Both the position numbers and the translations under genes were made by a program. From assembly GCA_947565915.1 (NCBI GenBank), contig CANOHY010000003.1, positions 11,657-75,656 on the forward strand: DNA of 64,000 nucleotides, in the 5' to 3' direction. Within the stretch, counting starts at the first letter, position 1, and every line of letters starts with the position of its first letter. The DNA is from an uncultured Eggerthellaceae bacterium (GTDB taxonomy: Bacteria; Actinomycetota; Coriobacteriia; Coriobacteriales; Eggerthellaceae). Below are positions 25,951-34,984 of this stretch, one piece after another. Below the pieces are notes generated by a model. That model saw only the letters and a list, made by a program, of their open reading frames with translations, was not told the DNA's origin and made no database searches.

Positions 25951-26817
25951 ATGAAGGTATATTCCACCGCGGGCCTCATGGGGAAGCGGGTCGTTTGCGG
26001 CCCCAAGCGCAAGCGCCTCGGCAAGGTGCATTGGTTCATCATGCATCCCACCGAGTGCAAGGTAATCGGTTTCACGGTGAAGCGCCCCGATGCCGCGCTC
26101 ATGTTCCATCGCAAAGACGTCTTCGTGAAGGTGTCAGATTTTTCCTACGACGATGATGAGCTTCTAGTCACAGGCAAGACCTTCGCCGCAGATGTCGAAG
26201 CTGGCAAGGCTTGCGGGGTGAATTGGAACGATTGCGTGATGTGGTGGGGCATGCCGTTGACGAGCGAATCAGGTGAGCTCGTGGGCTACGTTGCCAACGT
26301 GCGCTTCGAGGAGCAATCAGGTCAAATCGTCAGCGTGACGGCTGGCAAGGGAAGCGCGACCGACCTCGTTTTGGGCAAGCGCACGCTGCCCGCAAGCATG
26401 GTGCTTGGCTTCAGGCGCGGGATCGTCGGGGGACTGGTGCAAAGCTACCAGCAGCTCAACGACCTCGATTCCGAGCAGCGTGGCGCCATCCTCGTTTCCG
26501 ATGAAGCGCTCGAGATTCCCGCCGAAGGCGGCGTGGCAGCAGCTGCTGGCAAGGCAACCGCGGTTGTGACGCATAAGGTGAAGGAAGGAACTGCAAAGAC
26601 CAAGGTCACCGTGCAGCAGAAGGTGGACGAGATGAAGCCCGCCGCTCAGAAGGCTGCGCAAAAGACCGATGAGATGGCCAACAAAGGCGCTTATGCTCTT
26701 GGCAAGCAGCTTGGCAAGGCATCTGGCATGTTCGCGGCCTTCAAGGAGGAATACCAAAAGGGCCTCGAAGAGGATGACGCCGACGAGCAAGCAGGCTCGG
26801 AAGGGAAGCGTTCGTGA
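25951..26817 (+). CDS. PRC-barrel domain protein with helical tail
   Basis: A 288-aa protein. Two PRC-barrel-like beta domains are visible, about residues 1-80 (GKRVVCGPKRKRLGKVHWFIMHP) and about 90-180 (MPLTSESGELVGYVANVRF). A Lys/Ala-rich helical tail with KTKVTVQQKVDEMKP and a very acidic end follows. PRC barrels occur in RimM and in surface-associated proteins, where they bind RNA or proteins. It overlaps the TM2 gene (GTGA) and follows ytxH, forming an envelope-stress-like cluster. Exact role unknown. Confidence 0.8.
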   Translation: MKVYSTAGLMGKRVVCGPKRKRLGKVHWFIMHPTECKVIGFTVKRPDAALMFHRKDVFVKVSDFSYDDDELLVTGKTFAADVEAGKACGVNWNDCVMWWGMPLTSESGELVGYVANVRFEEQSGQIVSVTAGKGSATDLVLGKRTLPASMVLGFRRGIVGGLVQSYQQLNDLDSEQRGAILVSDEALEIPAEGGVAAAAGKATAVVTHKVKEGTAKTKVTVQQKVDEMKPAAQKAAQKTDEMANKGAYALGKQLGKASGMFAAFKEEYQKGLEEDDADEQAGSEGKRS

Positions 26818-27251
26818 CCGCCCCCGAGCAGATGGTAGGCGACCACGGCCAGCGCCTCCGCGACGCCTATTGGCGTGGCGAGATGCGCAATGGTCCCTGG
26901 CGCCCGCTTTCCATCGAGGATGCCCAGCGCTTGGCACCTGGACGCCCCGGCAATGTGTCCCAACGCGCGCGCCAGCTCTACGCAGCCGAGAACATGCGCC
27001 ACAAAGACCGCGTCGTCGCGGCGCTCTACGCGTTCTTCCTCGGCATGATTGGCATGCATAAGTTCTACCTCGGCTACAACCAAGCCGGCTTCGTCATGAT
27101 GGCCACCAGCATCATCGGCGGCATCTGTACCTTCGGGCTTGCCGCGCTCGTGATCTGGGTGCTCGCAATCCTCGAGGGGGCGTTCTACCTTTCGAAGACG
27201 CAGACGAGATTCGAGGAAGTTTACGTCACCAACAACCGCGACTGGCTCTGA
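26814..27251 (+). CDS. TM2-domain membrane protein
   Basis: A 145-aa protein starting at GTG 26814, overlapping the PRC gene's stop. After about 65 polar residues, the TM2 domain shows KDRVVAALYAFFLGMIGMHKFYLGY, a Gly/Asp-type turn and a second membrane helix ICTFGLAALVIWVLAILEGAFYL. TM2 proteins have two membrane helices with a short linker; function is generally unknown. Its stop codon lies inside the left arm of a large inverted repeat. Confidence 0.85.
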   Translation: MTAPEQMVGDHGQRLRDAYWRGEMRNGPWRPLSIEDAQRLAPGRPGNVSQRARQLYAAENMRHKDRVVAALYAFFLGMIGMHKFYLGYNQAGFVMMATSIIGGICTFGLAALVIWVLAILEGAFYLSKTQTRFEEVYVTNNRDWL

Positions 27252-27473
27252 GGCTCCGTGGCTGGCTAGTTTTAGCTGCGGGGCTCACTTACGTAGCGAA
27301 GTACGCTACGCTCGCCTCTCACTAAAACTATCTCAGCCACGGAGCCTCAGAGTCTTAACTGAGTACGCGGCACTCAACCCTCGTCAAAACTGCCTCCGCC
27401 ACAAGCCCTCAGAGTTTAACCTGATACGCCACGGCTCGCTCTCGTGCGAATCGCCTCCGCCACAAAGCTTCGG
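27244..27473. repeat. Inverted repeat and degenerate 62-bp tandem repeats
   Basis: Covers most of the 311-bp gap between the TM2 and aldolase genes. The 21 bases at 27244-27264 pair with 27334-27354 with one mismatch, with a second inner pair TAGTTTTAG/CTAAAACTA. From 27302 a unit opening with TACGC and containing GCC(T/A)C(C/G)GCCAC repeats as 27302-27363 (62 bp), 27364-27424 (61 bp) and a partial copy 27425-27473. The units diverge strongly. The hairpin may terminate the upstream operon, though no U-tract is seen. Confidence 0.65.
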
Positions 27474-27502
27474 CTTCCCACCTTACATTCCCGTGGACTC
27501 AT

Positions 27503-27537
27503 GCGAGGTCGCCTCGCTTTCCGCTACAATAGAGCGG
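27503..27537 (+). promoter_or_regulatory. Candidate -10 box and operator of the aldolase gene
   Basis: TACAAT at 27525-27530 is a good -10 box 32 bp before the ATG. It is embedded in an inverted repeat CCGCT-N7-AGCGG (27521-27537). A second palindrome, GCGAGG-TCG-CCTCGC (27503-27517), covers the -35 region, which has no consensus hexamer. This suggests a regulated promoter. Confidence 0.4.
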
Positions 27538-27562
27538 TTAGGTAAAACAACAAGGAGGAAAC

Positions 27563-28507
27563 ATGCCTACCATTACTCGCGATCAGGTTAGGGTGCCGGT
27601 TGACGTTTCGCCTGAGATGCGCAACGCCTACATCGACAACTACATGAAGGCAACGCGTGAAAGCGGACGTCTGATGCTGTTCGCCTGCGACCAGAAGGTC
27701 GAGCATTTGAACAAGGATTTCTATGGGGAGGGCATCGACATCGCCGACGCCGAGCCCGAGCATCTCTTCAAGATCGCCAAAGAAGGCGTTATCGGCGTGA
27801 TGGCAGGTCAGCGTGGCCTCATTGCGCAGTATGCTGCCGATTACCCCGACATCAACTATCTGGTGAAGATGAACTCCAAGACCAACTTGGTGAAGACGGA
27901 CCAGGAAGACCCCTACAGCCCGCAGCTCTACAGCCTCGATGCCGTGCTTGCCATGCGCGATGCAGGCGTGAACATCGTGGGCCTGGGCTACACCATCTAT
28001 CTTGGCAGCGAATACGAGGCCACCATGATGGCCGAAGCGGGCGAGCTGATTGCCCAAGCGCATGCCGAGGGACTGCTGGTGGTGCTGTGGATCTACCCGC
28101 GTGGCAAGGCCGTCACCGCCGAGAAGGACCCCGACCTCATCGCTGGTGCCGCTGGCGTGGCGCTGTGCCTGGGTGCCGATTTCGTGAAGGTGAACCCGCC
28201 CAAGCCCCAAGGCGACGACGATCGCACGCCTGCCGAGGCGCTGAAGATCGCATCCATGGCAGCCGGTCGCACGGGCCTGGTGTGCGCTGGCGGTTCCACT
28301 GTCGATGCCGAGACGTTCCTCACTCAGCTTTATGATCAGATCCATGTGGGCGGTGCTTGCGGCAATGCAACGGGTCGCAACCTGCATCAGCGCTCGCTGG
28401 ACGAGGCGGTGCGCCTGACCAAGGCCATCAGCTCCATCACGCTTGCCGACTACTCGGTCAGCGAAGCCATGGAAGTATTCAACGGCCAGAAGAGCTTCAG
28501 CCTGTAG
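27563..28507 (+). CDS. Class I fructose-bisphosphate aldolase (archaeal/DhnA type)
   Basis: A 314-aa Schiff-base aldolase of the DeoC/LacD superfamily that interconverts fructose 1,6-bisphosphate with dihydroxyacetone phosphate and glyceraldehyde 3-phosphate. AAGGAGG lies just before the ATG. MLFACDQKVEHLN at the N terminus is the phosphate/active-site strand, VVLWIYPRGKAV the middle strand, and ADFVKVNPP carries the probable Schiff-base Lys. CAGGSTVDAETFL and GGACGNATGRNLHQR form the phosphate-binding end. It is transcribed alone and followed by a strong terminator. Confidence 0.85.
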   Translation: MPTITRDQVRVPVDVSPEMRNAYIDNYMKATRESGRLMLFACDQKVEHLNKDFYGEGIDIADAEPEHLFKIAKEGVIGVMAGQRGLIAQYAADYPDINYLVKMNSKTNLVKTDQEDPYSPQLYSLDAVLAMRDAGVNIVGLGYTIYLGSEYEATMMAEAGELIAQAHAEGLLVVLWIYPRGKAVTAEKDPDLIAGAAGVALCLGADFVKVNPPKPQGDDDRTPAEALKIASMAAGRTGLVCAGGSTVDAETFLTQLYDQIHVGGACGNATGRNLHQRSLDEAVRLTKAISSITLADYSVSEAMEVFNGQKSFSL

Positions 28508-28535
28508 GGTTTGGCTTTGAGCGTGCAGGCAATCG

Positions 28536-28565
28536 AAGGGCGAGCATTCGAGCTCGCCCTTTTGC
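28536..28565 (+). terminator. Rho-independent terminator after the aldolase gene
   Basis: A perfect 10-bp stem AAGGGCGAGC/GCTCGCCCTT with an ATTCGA loop, followed by a short T run. Confidence 0.8.
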
Positions 28566-28608
28566 GTACCCGTTTCGACATGCTGGGCGAAAGGCCCAGG
28601 GAAAGGCA

Positions 28609-30420
28609 ATGCTGCTTTCGATGAACCCGCTTCTGCTCGTCATAGTGAGCATCGTTGTGCTCGCACTGGGATATCTGCTGTATGGCAGATGGTTGGCGCG
28701 CCGCTGGGGAATCGACCCAAGCCGCGAGGCACCATCCTTGGAGCGGGAAGACGGCATCGAGTATGCGCCTGCCCCTCCCTATGTGGTCTTCAATCACCAA
28801 TTCAGCTCAATAGCAAGCGCTGGGGCAGTCAGCGGCCCCATCCAGGCTGCCATCTTCGGATGGCTCCCCGTGGTGCTGTGGGTGCTCATCGGAGGCATAT
28901 TCATTGGCGCGGCGCAGGATTTCGGTTCGCTTTTCGTGTCGCTGCGCAACAAGGGCAGGATGCTGGTCGTTACGGTGCAAGAGAACATAGACGACATGAC
29001 CAAGCGGCTCTACTGCGTCTTTGCCTTCGTGGTGCTGGTTCTGGTGATCGCCGCATTCTCTTCCATAGTTGCAGCCACGTTCCAAGTGCTTCCCACGCAA
29101 AGCGAGGCGCTTAACCACGCCAATGCCCAAGTTGCTCTCATCTCGGCCCTGTTCGTGGTGGCAGCGATCGTTTGGGGCGTGGCGACGCGCGGGCGCAACA
29201 TCCCCACAGCTGCCAGTGTGTGCATAGCCATCGTGGTGGTCGTTGTCATTGTGGTTGCGGGCATGCTCGTCCCCGATGTGCTGCGATTCGATGGTGCCAC
29301 ATGGATGCTTGCGATTGGCGTCTACATTCTGCTGGCTGCCATTGCGCCTGTTTGGATCTTGCTGCAACCGCGCGATTACCTGTCGGGCTTCCTGCTGTTC
29401 GGCATGATTGGCCTGGCACTGGTGGGCATCATTGGCTCGGGAATTGCCGGAACGGTTGGCCAGTTGGACATTCCGCTTTTCAGCGGGTTCGTAGCCACGT
29501 CCGATGCCTTCGATGCTCGAACGGGCCAGATTCTTCTCGATAGCGCTGGGCAAACGACGCCCAACTCGGTTGCCCAAGGCGGCTTCCTTTTCCCAGCTCT
29601 GTTCGTGACCATCACCTGTGGGGCGGTGTCGGGCTTTCATAGCTTGGTGTCGTCGGGCACCACATCCAAGCAGCTCGAGAGCGAATCGTATGCGCTGCCC
29701 GTGGGCTTTGGCGGCATGCTGCTGGTGTGCTTGGTTTCCATCGTGGCGCTTTGCGCGGTCGGATTCGCATGGGATGCTTATGCCGCAGGCGAGTATAGTT
29801 CGCCTGCGCAGGTGTTCGCCGATGGCATTTCGAGCATGCTGGCGCTCGTGCCAGGTCTGCAGGGAACCAAGGACGTGGCTTATAGCCTGCTAGCTTTGTG
29901 CGTGTCGGTGCTTTGCCTCACCACCCTCGACACGGCAACGCGCCTTGCGCGCTATGCATTCCAAGAGCTTTGGGTGCCTGCTGGCATGACGATAAGCGAG
30001 CTCACTGGGTTTCGGAAGGTGCTCGCGAACAAGTTCGTGGCAACTGCTGTTGCTGTGGTGCTGGGCTTGTTGCTGGGCATGACGGGCTATGCAGCCGTAT
30101 GGCCGCTGTTCGGTGCTGCCAACCTGCTGCTTGCCGCGCTTGCGCTCCTTGCGATCAGCGCTTGGCTGGGCAATGCGGGGAAGAGCTATTCCATGTTGCG
30201 TCTTCCGCGTGCTATCACGCTCATCATTGCCATTTGCTCGCTTCTGCTCACCATCTTCCAGAAGGTCGTTGGGCTCATGCTGGGAAACGGTGACATCATC
30301 GTGAACGTGGTGCAGCTGGTCGTTGCGCTTGCGCTGCTGGTGGTGGGCATCATCGTGGCTGCCAAGGGCAGAAAGGTGGTTTTAACGAATCCGGCTGATG
30401 TGCCGCAGGATGCGCTATAA
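28609..30420 (+). CDS. cstA: CstA family peptide/pyruvate transporter
   Basis: A 603-aa polytopic membrane protein of the carbon starvation CstA/BtsT family, proton-coupled importers of peptides or pyruvate. Start ATG 28609 with GGGAAAGG upstream (ATG 28621 is an alternative). Family marks are VVFNHQFSSIASAGAVSGPIQAA, GGIFIGAAQDFGSLFVSLRNKG, PVWILLQPRDYLSGF, TITCGAVSGFHSLVSSGTTSKQL and TTLDTATRLARYAFQEL. About 16 membrane helices. Length lies between E. coli CstA (about 700) and shorter Gram-positive forms. It ends 11 bp before tRNA-Leu. Confidence 0.9.
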   Translation: MLLSMNPLLLVIVSIVVLALGYLLYGRWLARRWGIDPSREAPSLEREDGIEYAPAPPYVVFNHQFSSIASAGAVSGPIQAAIFGWLPVVLWVLIGGIFIGAAQDFGSLFVSLRNKGRMLVVTVQENIDDMTKRLYCVFAFVVLVLVIAAFSSIVAATFQVLPTQSEALNHANAQVALISALFVVAAIVWGVATRGRNIPTAASVCIAIVVVVVIVVAGMLVPDVLRFDGATWMLAIGVYILLAAIAPVWILLQPRDYLSGFLLFGMIGLALVGIIGSGIAGTVGQLDIPLFSGFVATSDAFDARTGQILLDSAGQTTPNSVAQGGFLFPALFVTITCGAVSGFHSLVSSGTTSKQLESESYALPVGFGGMLLVCLVSIVALCAVGFAWDAYAAGEYSSPAQVFADGISSMLALVPGLQGTKDVAYSLLALCVSVLCLTTLDTATRLARYAFQELWVPAGMTISELTGFRKVLANKFVATAVAVVLGLLLGMTGYAAVWPLFGAANLLLAALALLAISAWLGNAGKSYSMLRLPRAITLIIAICSLLLTIFQKVVGLMLGNGDIIVNVVQLVVALALLVVGIIVAAKGRKVVLTNPADVPQDAL

Positions 30421-30431
30421 TCTACTGCCGT

Positions 30432-30515
30432 GCCCGAGTGGCGGAATGGCAGACGCGGCGGTCTCAAAAACCGTTGTGGAAACACGTGCGAGTTCGACTC
30501 TCGCCTCGGGCACCA
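30432..30515 (+). tRNA. tRNA-Leu (anticodon CAA)
   Basis: An 84-nt type II tRNA with the CCA end encoded. The acceptor stem GCCCGAG pairs with CTCGGGC. The anticodon loop is CTCAAAA with anticodon CAA (reads UUG). A long variable arm is present and the T loop is GTTCGACTC. Confidence 0.95.
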
Positions 30516-30634
30516 CTAAATCCCCAGTTCAAATTCCATATACAAGTTAACCCACGGTTATTCGGTGCAAAAGTGGCGCAGCTGATGCTTCATGCGAGAG
30601 CTTGCGGTGCGGCCGATGTGGCGCCACTCTTGGC

Positions 30635-31450
30635 CTATGCGCTGTGCGCTGAGAGCGACCAGATGTTGTCGCATTGGGAGATGACGCGATCCAAGTCCCA
30701 CGCTTGCGCCGTGCGAGACTCCGAGTTTGGATCGCGTATCTCCACCGTGCCGTCGCGGTTCAAGTCGCAAAGCAGTATGAAATGCCCATCGCTTGTGAAA
30801 TCGCCCTGATGAACGCTGCAGATCACCTGGTTGTCTGCCAGCAGCTCTTCTCTTACGGCCTGCGTGCTGGCTGGCACCATTCTGCTGGAAAGCCCCAGCA
30901 TCTCGGCTCCTTGGCTCATCAGTAGCCACGAGGTGAGTCCGTTGTCGATGAAGCCGCATCTTTCTGCGAACTGCGCCATCTTCGCAGGGTCCACATCGGT
31001 TTTGCCCGTCAGCCTGATGTAGGCCATGGTGAGCGCCGTGGGCCCGCATCCATGCGTGCCGATGGTGCCATCGGCGTATTCCCCCGAAGCCCATTGCGGG
31101 TCTTTCTGGTAGAGATAGGGCGTGCGTCCCCGCGTCCACTCAGACTGAGGCGTGCTGCGAGGATTCTCGCTCGCTTGGCTAGAGATTGCATCGAGCGGAG
31201 TGGCGGCGATGCTCGTCCAGCCAGCATCGCTGGTTAGCGGCGCGATCACCTTTGCGATGAGCAGAGCGAGGAGGATGAAGCAGACGATGCCCACCGCCAA
31301 TCGCGCAACTGGGCGCCGCCGCCGGCTTCTCGCTGCATATGCGCTCGCGTTTCGTCGGGAGTAGGGCGTGCTGCGATGTGCCGCATCGCGCGAGGCATAG
31401 GCTTTGCGCGCAGGGCGTCTGCCGTTGTATGTCGCTGGATAGCTTGGCAT
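30635..31450 (-). CDS. Membrane-anchored C39-like cysteine peptidase
   Basis: A protein of about 271 aa. A basic, Arg/Tyr-rich cytoplasmic tail precedes one membrane helix (LAVGIVCFILLALLIAKVI). The extracellular C39_2-type papain-like domain has YLYQKDPQWASG, the catalytic segment GTHGCGPTALTMAYIRLTG (Cys), and SDGHFILLCDLNRDGTVEIRDPNS (His, then Asp). Such enzymes cleave peptides at the cell surface, though no specific target is evident. Start chosen at ATG 31450 (weak GGATCG upstream); ATG 31492 would add 14 residues. Divergent from the helicase gene; no partner gene nearby. Confidence 0.82.
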   Translation of the reverse strand: MPSYPATYNGRRPARKAYASRDAAHRSTPYSRRNASAYAARSRRRRPVARLAVGIVCFILLALLIAKVIAPLTSDAGWTSIAATPLDAISSQASENPRSTPQSEWTRGRTPYLYQKDPQWASGEYADGTIGTHGCGPTALTMAYIRLTGKTDVDPAKMAQFAERCGFIDNGLTSWLLMSQGAEMLGLSSRMVPASTQAVREELLADNQVICSVHQGDFTSDGHFILLCDLNRDGTVEIRDPNSESRTAQAWDLDRVISQCDNIWSLSAHSA

Positions 31451-31724
31451 GGCAATTCGATCCGTTCGGGACGCAAGAAAGCATATGCGCATTGCGCATT
31501 AACGTTCCCATAACGTCGCCTTAAGCATGCTTAGCAAATCCTTGCACTTCCCTTAACCTTGCAGGTCGGTGTGGGCGGTTGCGCAAAGGGGGAAGGCAGA
31601 AGAGAGCCGTGGTGGCCAAGCGCCGTGCCCTCGCATAATTCTTGCACTGCGAAGCGGTAAAGTTTCGTATTATGGAAATTCGCGCTTAGGCGCTTGCATC
31701 TACCAGTACGTTCTAAGGCACAGC

Positions 31725-33320
31725 ATGTCATCATTCAAGGAATTCGACTTATCGGAAAAGATCCAAGAGGCAATCGCGCGCATGGGGTTCACCGAGCCTA
31801 CGCCCGTGCAGCAGCAGGTTATTCCCTTGGCCCTGCAAGGAAAGGATGTGGTGGCAGCCGCACAAACCGGAACGGGGAAGACGGCCGCCTTCGCGCTTCC
31901 TTCCATAGATCGGCTCGGCCATGCGCAAAAGGGGCAAGGACCGCTCATGGTGGTGGTCACTCCCACGCGCGAGCTTGCCAACCAGATCGCAGAGGTATGC
32001 AATCAGATAGTGCTCTCCACTCATCATCGCGTGGTCACCGTGGTGGGCGGCTTGTCGTATCGCCCGCAGATCTCGCGGCTTGCACGAGGATGCGACATCC
32101 TCATTGCCACGCCAGGGCGCCTCATCGACCTGCTCGAGCAAGGTGCGGTGCGCCTGGGCAACGTGGAGGTGCTGGTGCTGGACGAAGCCGACCGCATGCT
32201 CGACATGGGCTTTCTGCCACAGGTGAGGAAGATCGTGAGCGCCATGCCCGCCGACCGGCAAACGCTTCTGCTCTCGGCTACCATCGATTCCACCGTCATG
32301 GAGGTAGCTGGATCGTATCTGCACTCGCCTGAAATCGTCGAGATTGCGCACAAGGGCGACGTGGCGCAAACCATCGATCACTTCGTCATTCAAGTTCCCC
32401 AGCAGGTGAAGCCGGCCTTGCTTGCAGCTCTTCTGAACGAGAACCCCTTCTCGCGCGTCATCGTGTTCGCACGTACGCGCTCGCGCGCCGACTCCACGGC
32501 GAGGCGCTTGCGCAAGGCAGGATTCAGCGCCGAAGCCATCCACTCCGACCGCTCGCAGAACCAGCGCAAGCGCGCGTTGGAGCGCTTCTCGTCGGGCGAA
32601 GTGGGCATCATCGTGGCAACCGATGTGCTGGCGCGCGGCATCGACGTGGACGAAGTCGACTACGTGGTGAACTTGGATGTGCCCGACCAGCCCGAGGATT
32701 ACATTCATCGCATCGGGCGCACGGGCCGTGCTGGCCATGAAGGGTTCGCAGTGACGTTCGTCACGCCCGAGACGCGCTCTGAGCTGCGCGCCATCGAAAA
32801 GCTGCTGGGCACATCCATTCCTCCTTTCGAGGTGAAGTCGTTCGACATGGAGAAGGCAACGGCCGAGGCAGCGAAGACGGCCATGAATGCCAAGGCAGCG
32901 CGCGATCCGGAAGTGCGCAAGGTGAAGCGAGCGCTCGGCAGTGCGGCGGCTGCGAAGAAGCGTGCTGCGGCTTCGGGCAAGGCCGAGGGCGCCTCGAAGG
33001 GCAACGATGGCAAGGGTGGCAACCGCGCAAAGGGCAGCAACCGCACGAAAGGCGCAAAGGGCAGCAACCGCACGAAAGGCGCAAAGGGCAGCAACCGCAC
33101 GAAAGGCGCAAAGGGCAGCAACCGCGCAAAGGGCAGCAACCGCGCAAAGGGCCCAAGCGCCTCCGTGCCCTCTGCCAAGCAGACGGCCAAGACGAGCGCT
33201 GGCACTTCCAAGCGCGCCGCTGCTGCGAAACGCTCGGCAGGCAAGGGCGACATGAGGCCTGGTCGTGCGCATCGCGCCGAGGTGAGCTCGGCGCGCTCGC
33301 GCAAGGCCCGCCATCGATAG
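31725..33320 (+). CDS. DEAD-box RNA helicase (RhlE/CshA-like) with repetitive basic tail
   Basis: A 531-aa ATP-dependent RNA helicase. Start ATG 31725 has CTAAGG upstream. RecA domain 1: Q motif FTEPTPVQQQ, Walker A AQTGTGKT, PTRELANQ, DEAD box VLDEADRMLDMGF and SAT. Domain 2: IVFARTRSRAD, ATDVLARGIDVDEVDYV and HRIGRTGRAG. The tail (about 430-531) is Lys/Arg/Ala-rich, with tandem GSNRTKGAK repeats that should bind RNA non-specifically. The upstream region is long (274 bp to the divergent gene), consistent with a leader. Role likely in ribosome assembly or cold RNA remodelling. Confidence 0.92.
   Translation: MSSFKEFDLSEKIQEAIARMGFTEPTPVQQQVIPLALQGKDVVAAAQTGTGKTAAFALPSIDRLGHAQKGQGPLMVVVTPTRELANQIAEVCNQIVLSTHHRVVTVVGGLSYRPQISRLARGCDILIATPGRLIDLLEQGAVRLGNVEVLVLDEADRMLDMGFLPQVRKIVSAMPADRQTLLLSATIDSTVMEVAGSYLHSPEIVEIAHKGDVAQTIDHFVIQVPQQVKPALLAALLNENPFSRVIVFARTRSRADSTARRLRKAGFSAEAIHSDRSQNQRKRALERFSSGEVGIIVATDVLARGIDVDEVDYVVNLDVPDQPEDYIHRIGRTGRAGHEGFAVTFVTPETRSELRAIEKLLGTSIPPFEVKSFDMEKATAEAAKTAMNAKAARDPEVRKVKRALGSAAAAKKRAAASGKAEGASKGNDGKGGNRAKGSNRTKGAKGSNRTKGAKGSNRTKGAKGSNRAKGSNRAKGPSASVPSAKQTAKTSAGTSKRAAAAKRSAGKGDMRPGRAHRAEVSSARSRKARHR
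33017..33152 (+). repeat. In-frame 27-bp tandem repeats in the helicase tail
   Basis: Three near-identical 27-bp units encoding GAKGSNRTK, flanked by 15-bp partial units encoding GSNRAK. Near-identity at DNA level suggests recent expansion and possible length variation between strains. Confidence 0.85.
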
Positions 33321-33416
33321 AGAGCTGCTGCCAACGTGAATGCCTGCGAGGCGCTGAAGCTGCCTGCGCTCAAGTGACGATGGGCAACGGTTCTATCGGG
33401 TGATGAGGAGATTGCC

Positions 33417-34820
33417 ATGGGTTTGCAAGAAGAATTGGACGCTTACCTAGACGAGCATTGGGAAGAGGTTTGCGCCGATTTCGCTTCGCTCGTGTCCATC
33501 GAAAGCGTTCGCGATGCGAAGACGGCTGGTCCTGGTGCTCCCTACGGCGCTGGGCCGCGTGCAGCGCTCGATCGTGTGCTGCAAATGGCGGCAGGCTACG
33601 GTTTCGACGTGCAGGATTGCGATGGCCACATCGGCATCGTCGACCTTCCCGGGTCGTCGAGCGCGCAAGTGGGCATCATCGGGCACGTGGATGTCGTTGC
33701 GGCAGGGACGGGCTGGTCGACTCCACCTTACGATCTTGCACGCAAGGATGGATATCTGATTGGCCGGGGCATCCTCGATGACAAAGGGCCTCTGCTGCTT
33801 GCCCTTCACGCCATGCGCTTCTGGAAGGAGCGCAGCCAGGCAGAGGGACACGAGCTTCCTTATACCATTCGTCTTCTGGTGGGCACCTGCGAGGAAACCA
33901 CTATGGAAGACGTCGAGTACTACCTGGCCCATTTCGACGAGCCGGCATTCCTGTTCTCGCCCGATGGACAGTTCCCCGTGGTGTATGGGGAAGGGGGCAT
34001 TGCCCATGGCAAGCTGAAGAGCTCGCCCATCGACGGAGGCGCGATAGTCGATATACACGGTGGTCAGGCAACCAATGCCGTGCCCGGGGAAGCCACTGCT
34101 CTCGTGAGGGCGCAGCTCGACGAGGGTACGTTTGGTTCGGTGCGCGTAACTTGCGCAGGCGAGGGACTCTTTCGCGTGGAGGCTCAGGGCACGTCCGCCC
34201 ATGCCTCGCTTCCCTGGGAGGGCGAAAACGCCATTGGGCATTTGGTCGACTTTCTGCTGGAACGTGGCATCGGCAACCCCGACGAGCGCGAGTTCCTGCA
34301 GCTTGTTCAATCGATCTGCCATAACGTGGATGGCTCCACCTTGGGCATCGACTGCTCCGACGAGCATTTCGGCGACCTCACGGTGGTACCCAGCATGATC
34401 GGCAAGGAGGGCGATGAGCTGTTCCAGTGGCTCGACGTGCGCTACCCCACGGTGATCACGGGCAAGCAGATCGAGAAGTGCGTTGGAAGCATAGTGTTCG
34501 CCTTCGGCTGCACGTTCGTGCTGACCCACGATGCCGAGCCATTCGTGATGAGTCCCGATTCGTCCGAGGTGCATGCGCTGTTGAAGGCGTATTGCGATGT
34601 GACGGGCAAGGAGGCGGCTGCGATCACCTCTAAGGGCGGCACCTATGCGCGGCTATTCCAGCATGGCGTGTGCTTCGGTCCCGATCATTTGGACGAGCAG
34701 CTCCCCGATTGGGTGGGCGGCTTGCATGGAGCCAACGAAGGTGTGAGCGAGGCACGCATGAAAGAGGCACTTCGAATCTATGCCCTTGCGCTCGGGAACC
34801 TGATGGAATGCGACTTATAA
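33417..34820 (+). CDS. M20 family dipeptidase (PepV-like)
   Basis: A 467-aa zinc peptidase of the PepV/Sapep group, which cleaves dipeptides with broad specificity. Metal and catalytic motifs are GHVDVV (His), GRGILDDKGPLL (Asp), VGTCEETTMEDVEYY (Glu pair) and, at the end, KGGTYARLFQHGVCFGP followed by HGANE (His). The lid domain lies between about residues 190 and 390. GAGGAG precedes the ATG. Cytoplasmic, monocistronic; it may work with CstA in peptide use, an inference from proximity only. Confidence 0.88.
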   Translation: MGLQEELDAYLDEHWEEVCADFASLVSIESVRDAKTAGPGAPYGAGPRAALDRVLQMAAGYGFDVQDCDGHIGIVDLPGSSSAQVGIIGHVDVVAAGTGWSTPPYDLARKDGYLIGRGILDDKGPLLLALHAMRFWKERSQAEGHELPYTIRLLVGTCEETTMEDVEYYLAHFDEPAFLFSPDGQFPVVYGEGGIAHGKLKSSPIDGGAIVDIHGGQATNAVPGEATALVRAQLDEGTFGSVRVTCAGEGLFRVEAQGTSAHASLPWEGENAIGHLVDFLLERGIGNPDEREFLQLVQSICHNVDGSTLGIDCSDEHFGDLTVVPSMIGKEGDELFQWLDVRYPTVITGKQIEKCVGSIVFAFGCTFVLTHDAEPFVMSPDSSEVHALLKAYCDVTGKEAAAITSKGGTYARLFQHGVCFGPDHLDEQLPDWVGGLHGANEGVSEARMKEALRIYALALGNLMECDL

Positions 34821-34844
34821 AATTGTATGCGTATTCTGCTGCTG

Positions 34845-34938
34845 TTCCTGCGCACAGGGAAGAACCTTCACTTTCACTCCTCGGTCGCTGCGCTCCCTGC
34901 GGGGGTTGAAAGCTCTGGCTCTTCCCTGCGCGCAGGAA
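34845..34938. repeat. Large intergenic inverted repeat
   Basis: 19-bp arms at 34845-34863 and 34920-34938 (one mismatch; both contain TTCCTGCGC or its complement) enclose a second short pair CTTTCA/TGAAAG. It lies 25 bp after the dipeptidase stop codon. It may act as a terminator or protect the mRNA end; no U-tract. Confidence 0.6.
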
Positions 34939-34984
34939 TGGATGGATGCGATTTGTAGTGTTTTGCTCAAGGATGTGAAGTTTT

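Noticed and set aside
27302..27473. CRISPR array
   Set aside because: Units are 61-62 bp, degenerate throughout and not composed of constant repeats with unique spacers; no cas genes in the window.
31749..33314. 521-codon minus-strand frame over the DEAD-box helicase
   Set aside because: Its repetitive Cys/Ala/Val pattern is the mirror of the helicase's tandem repeats; no ribosome site.
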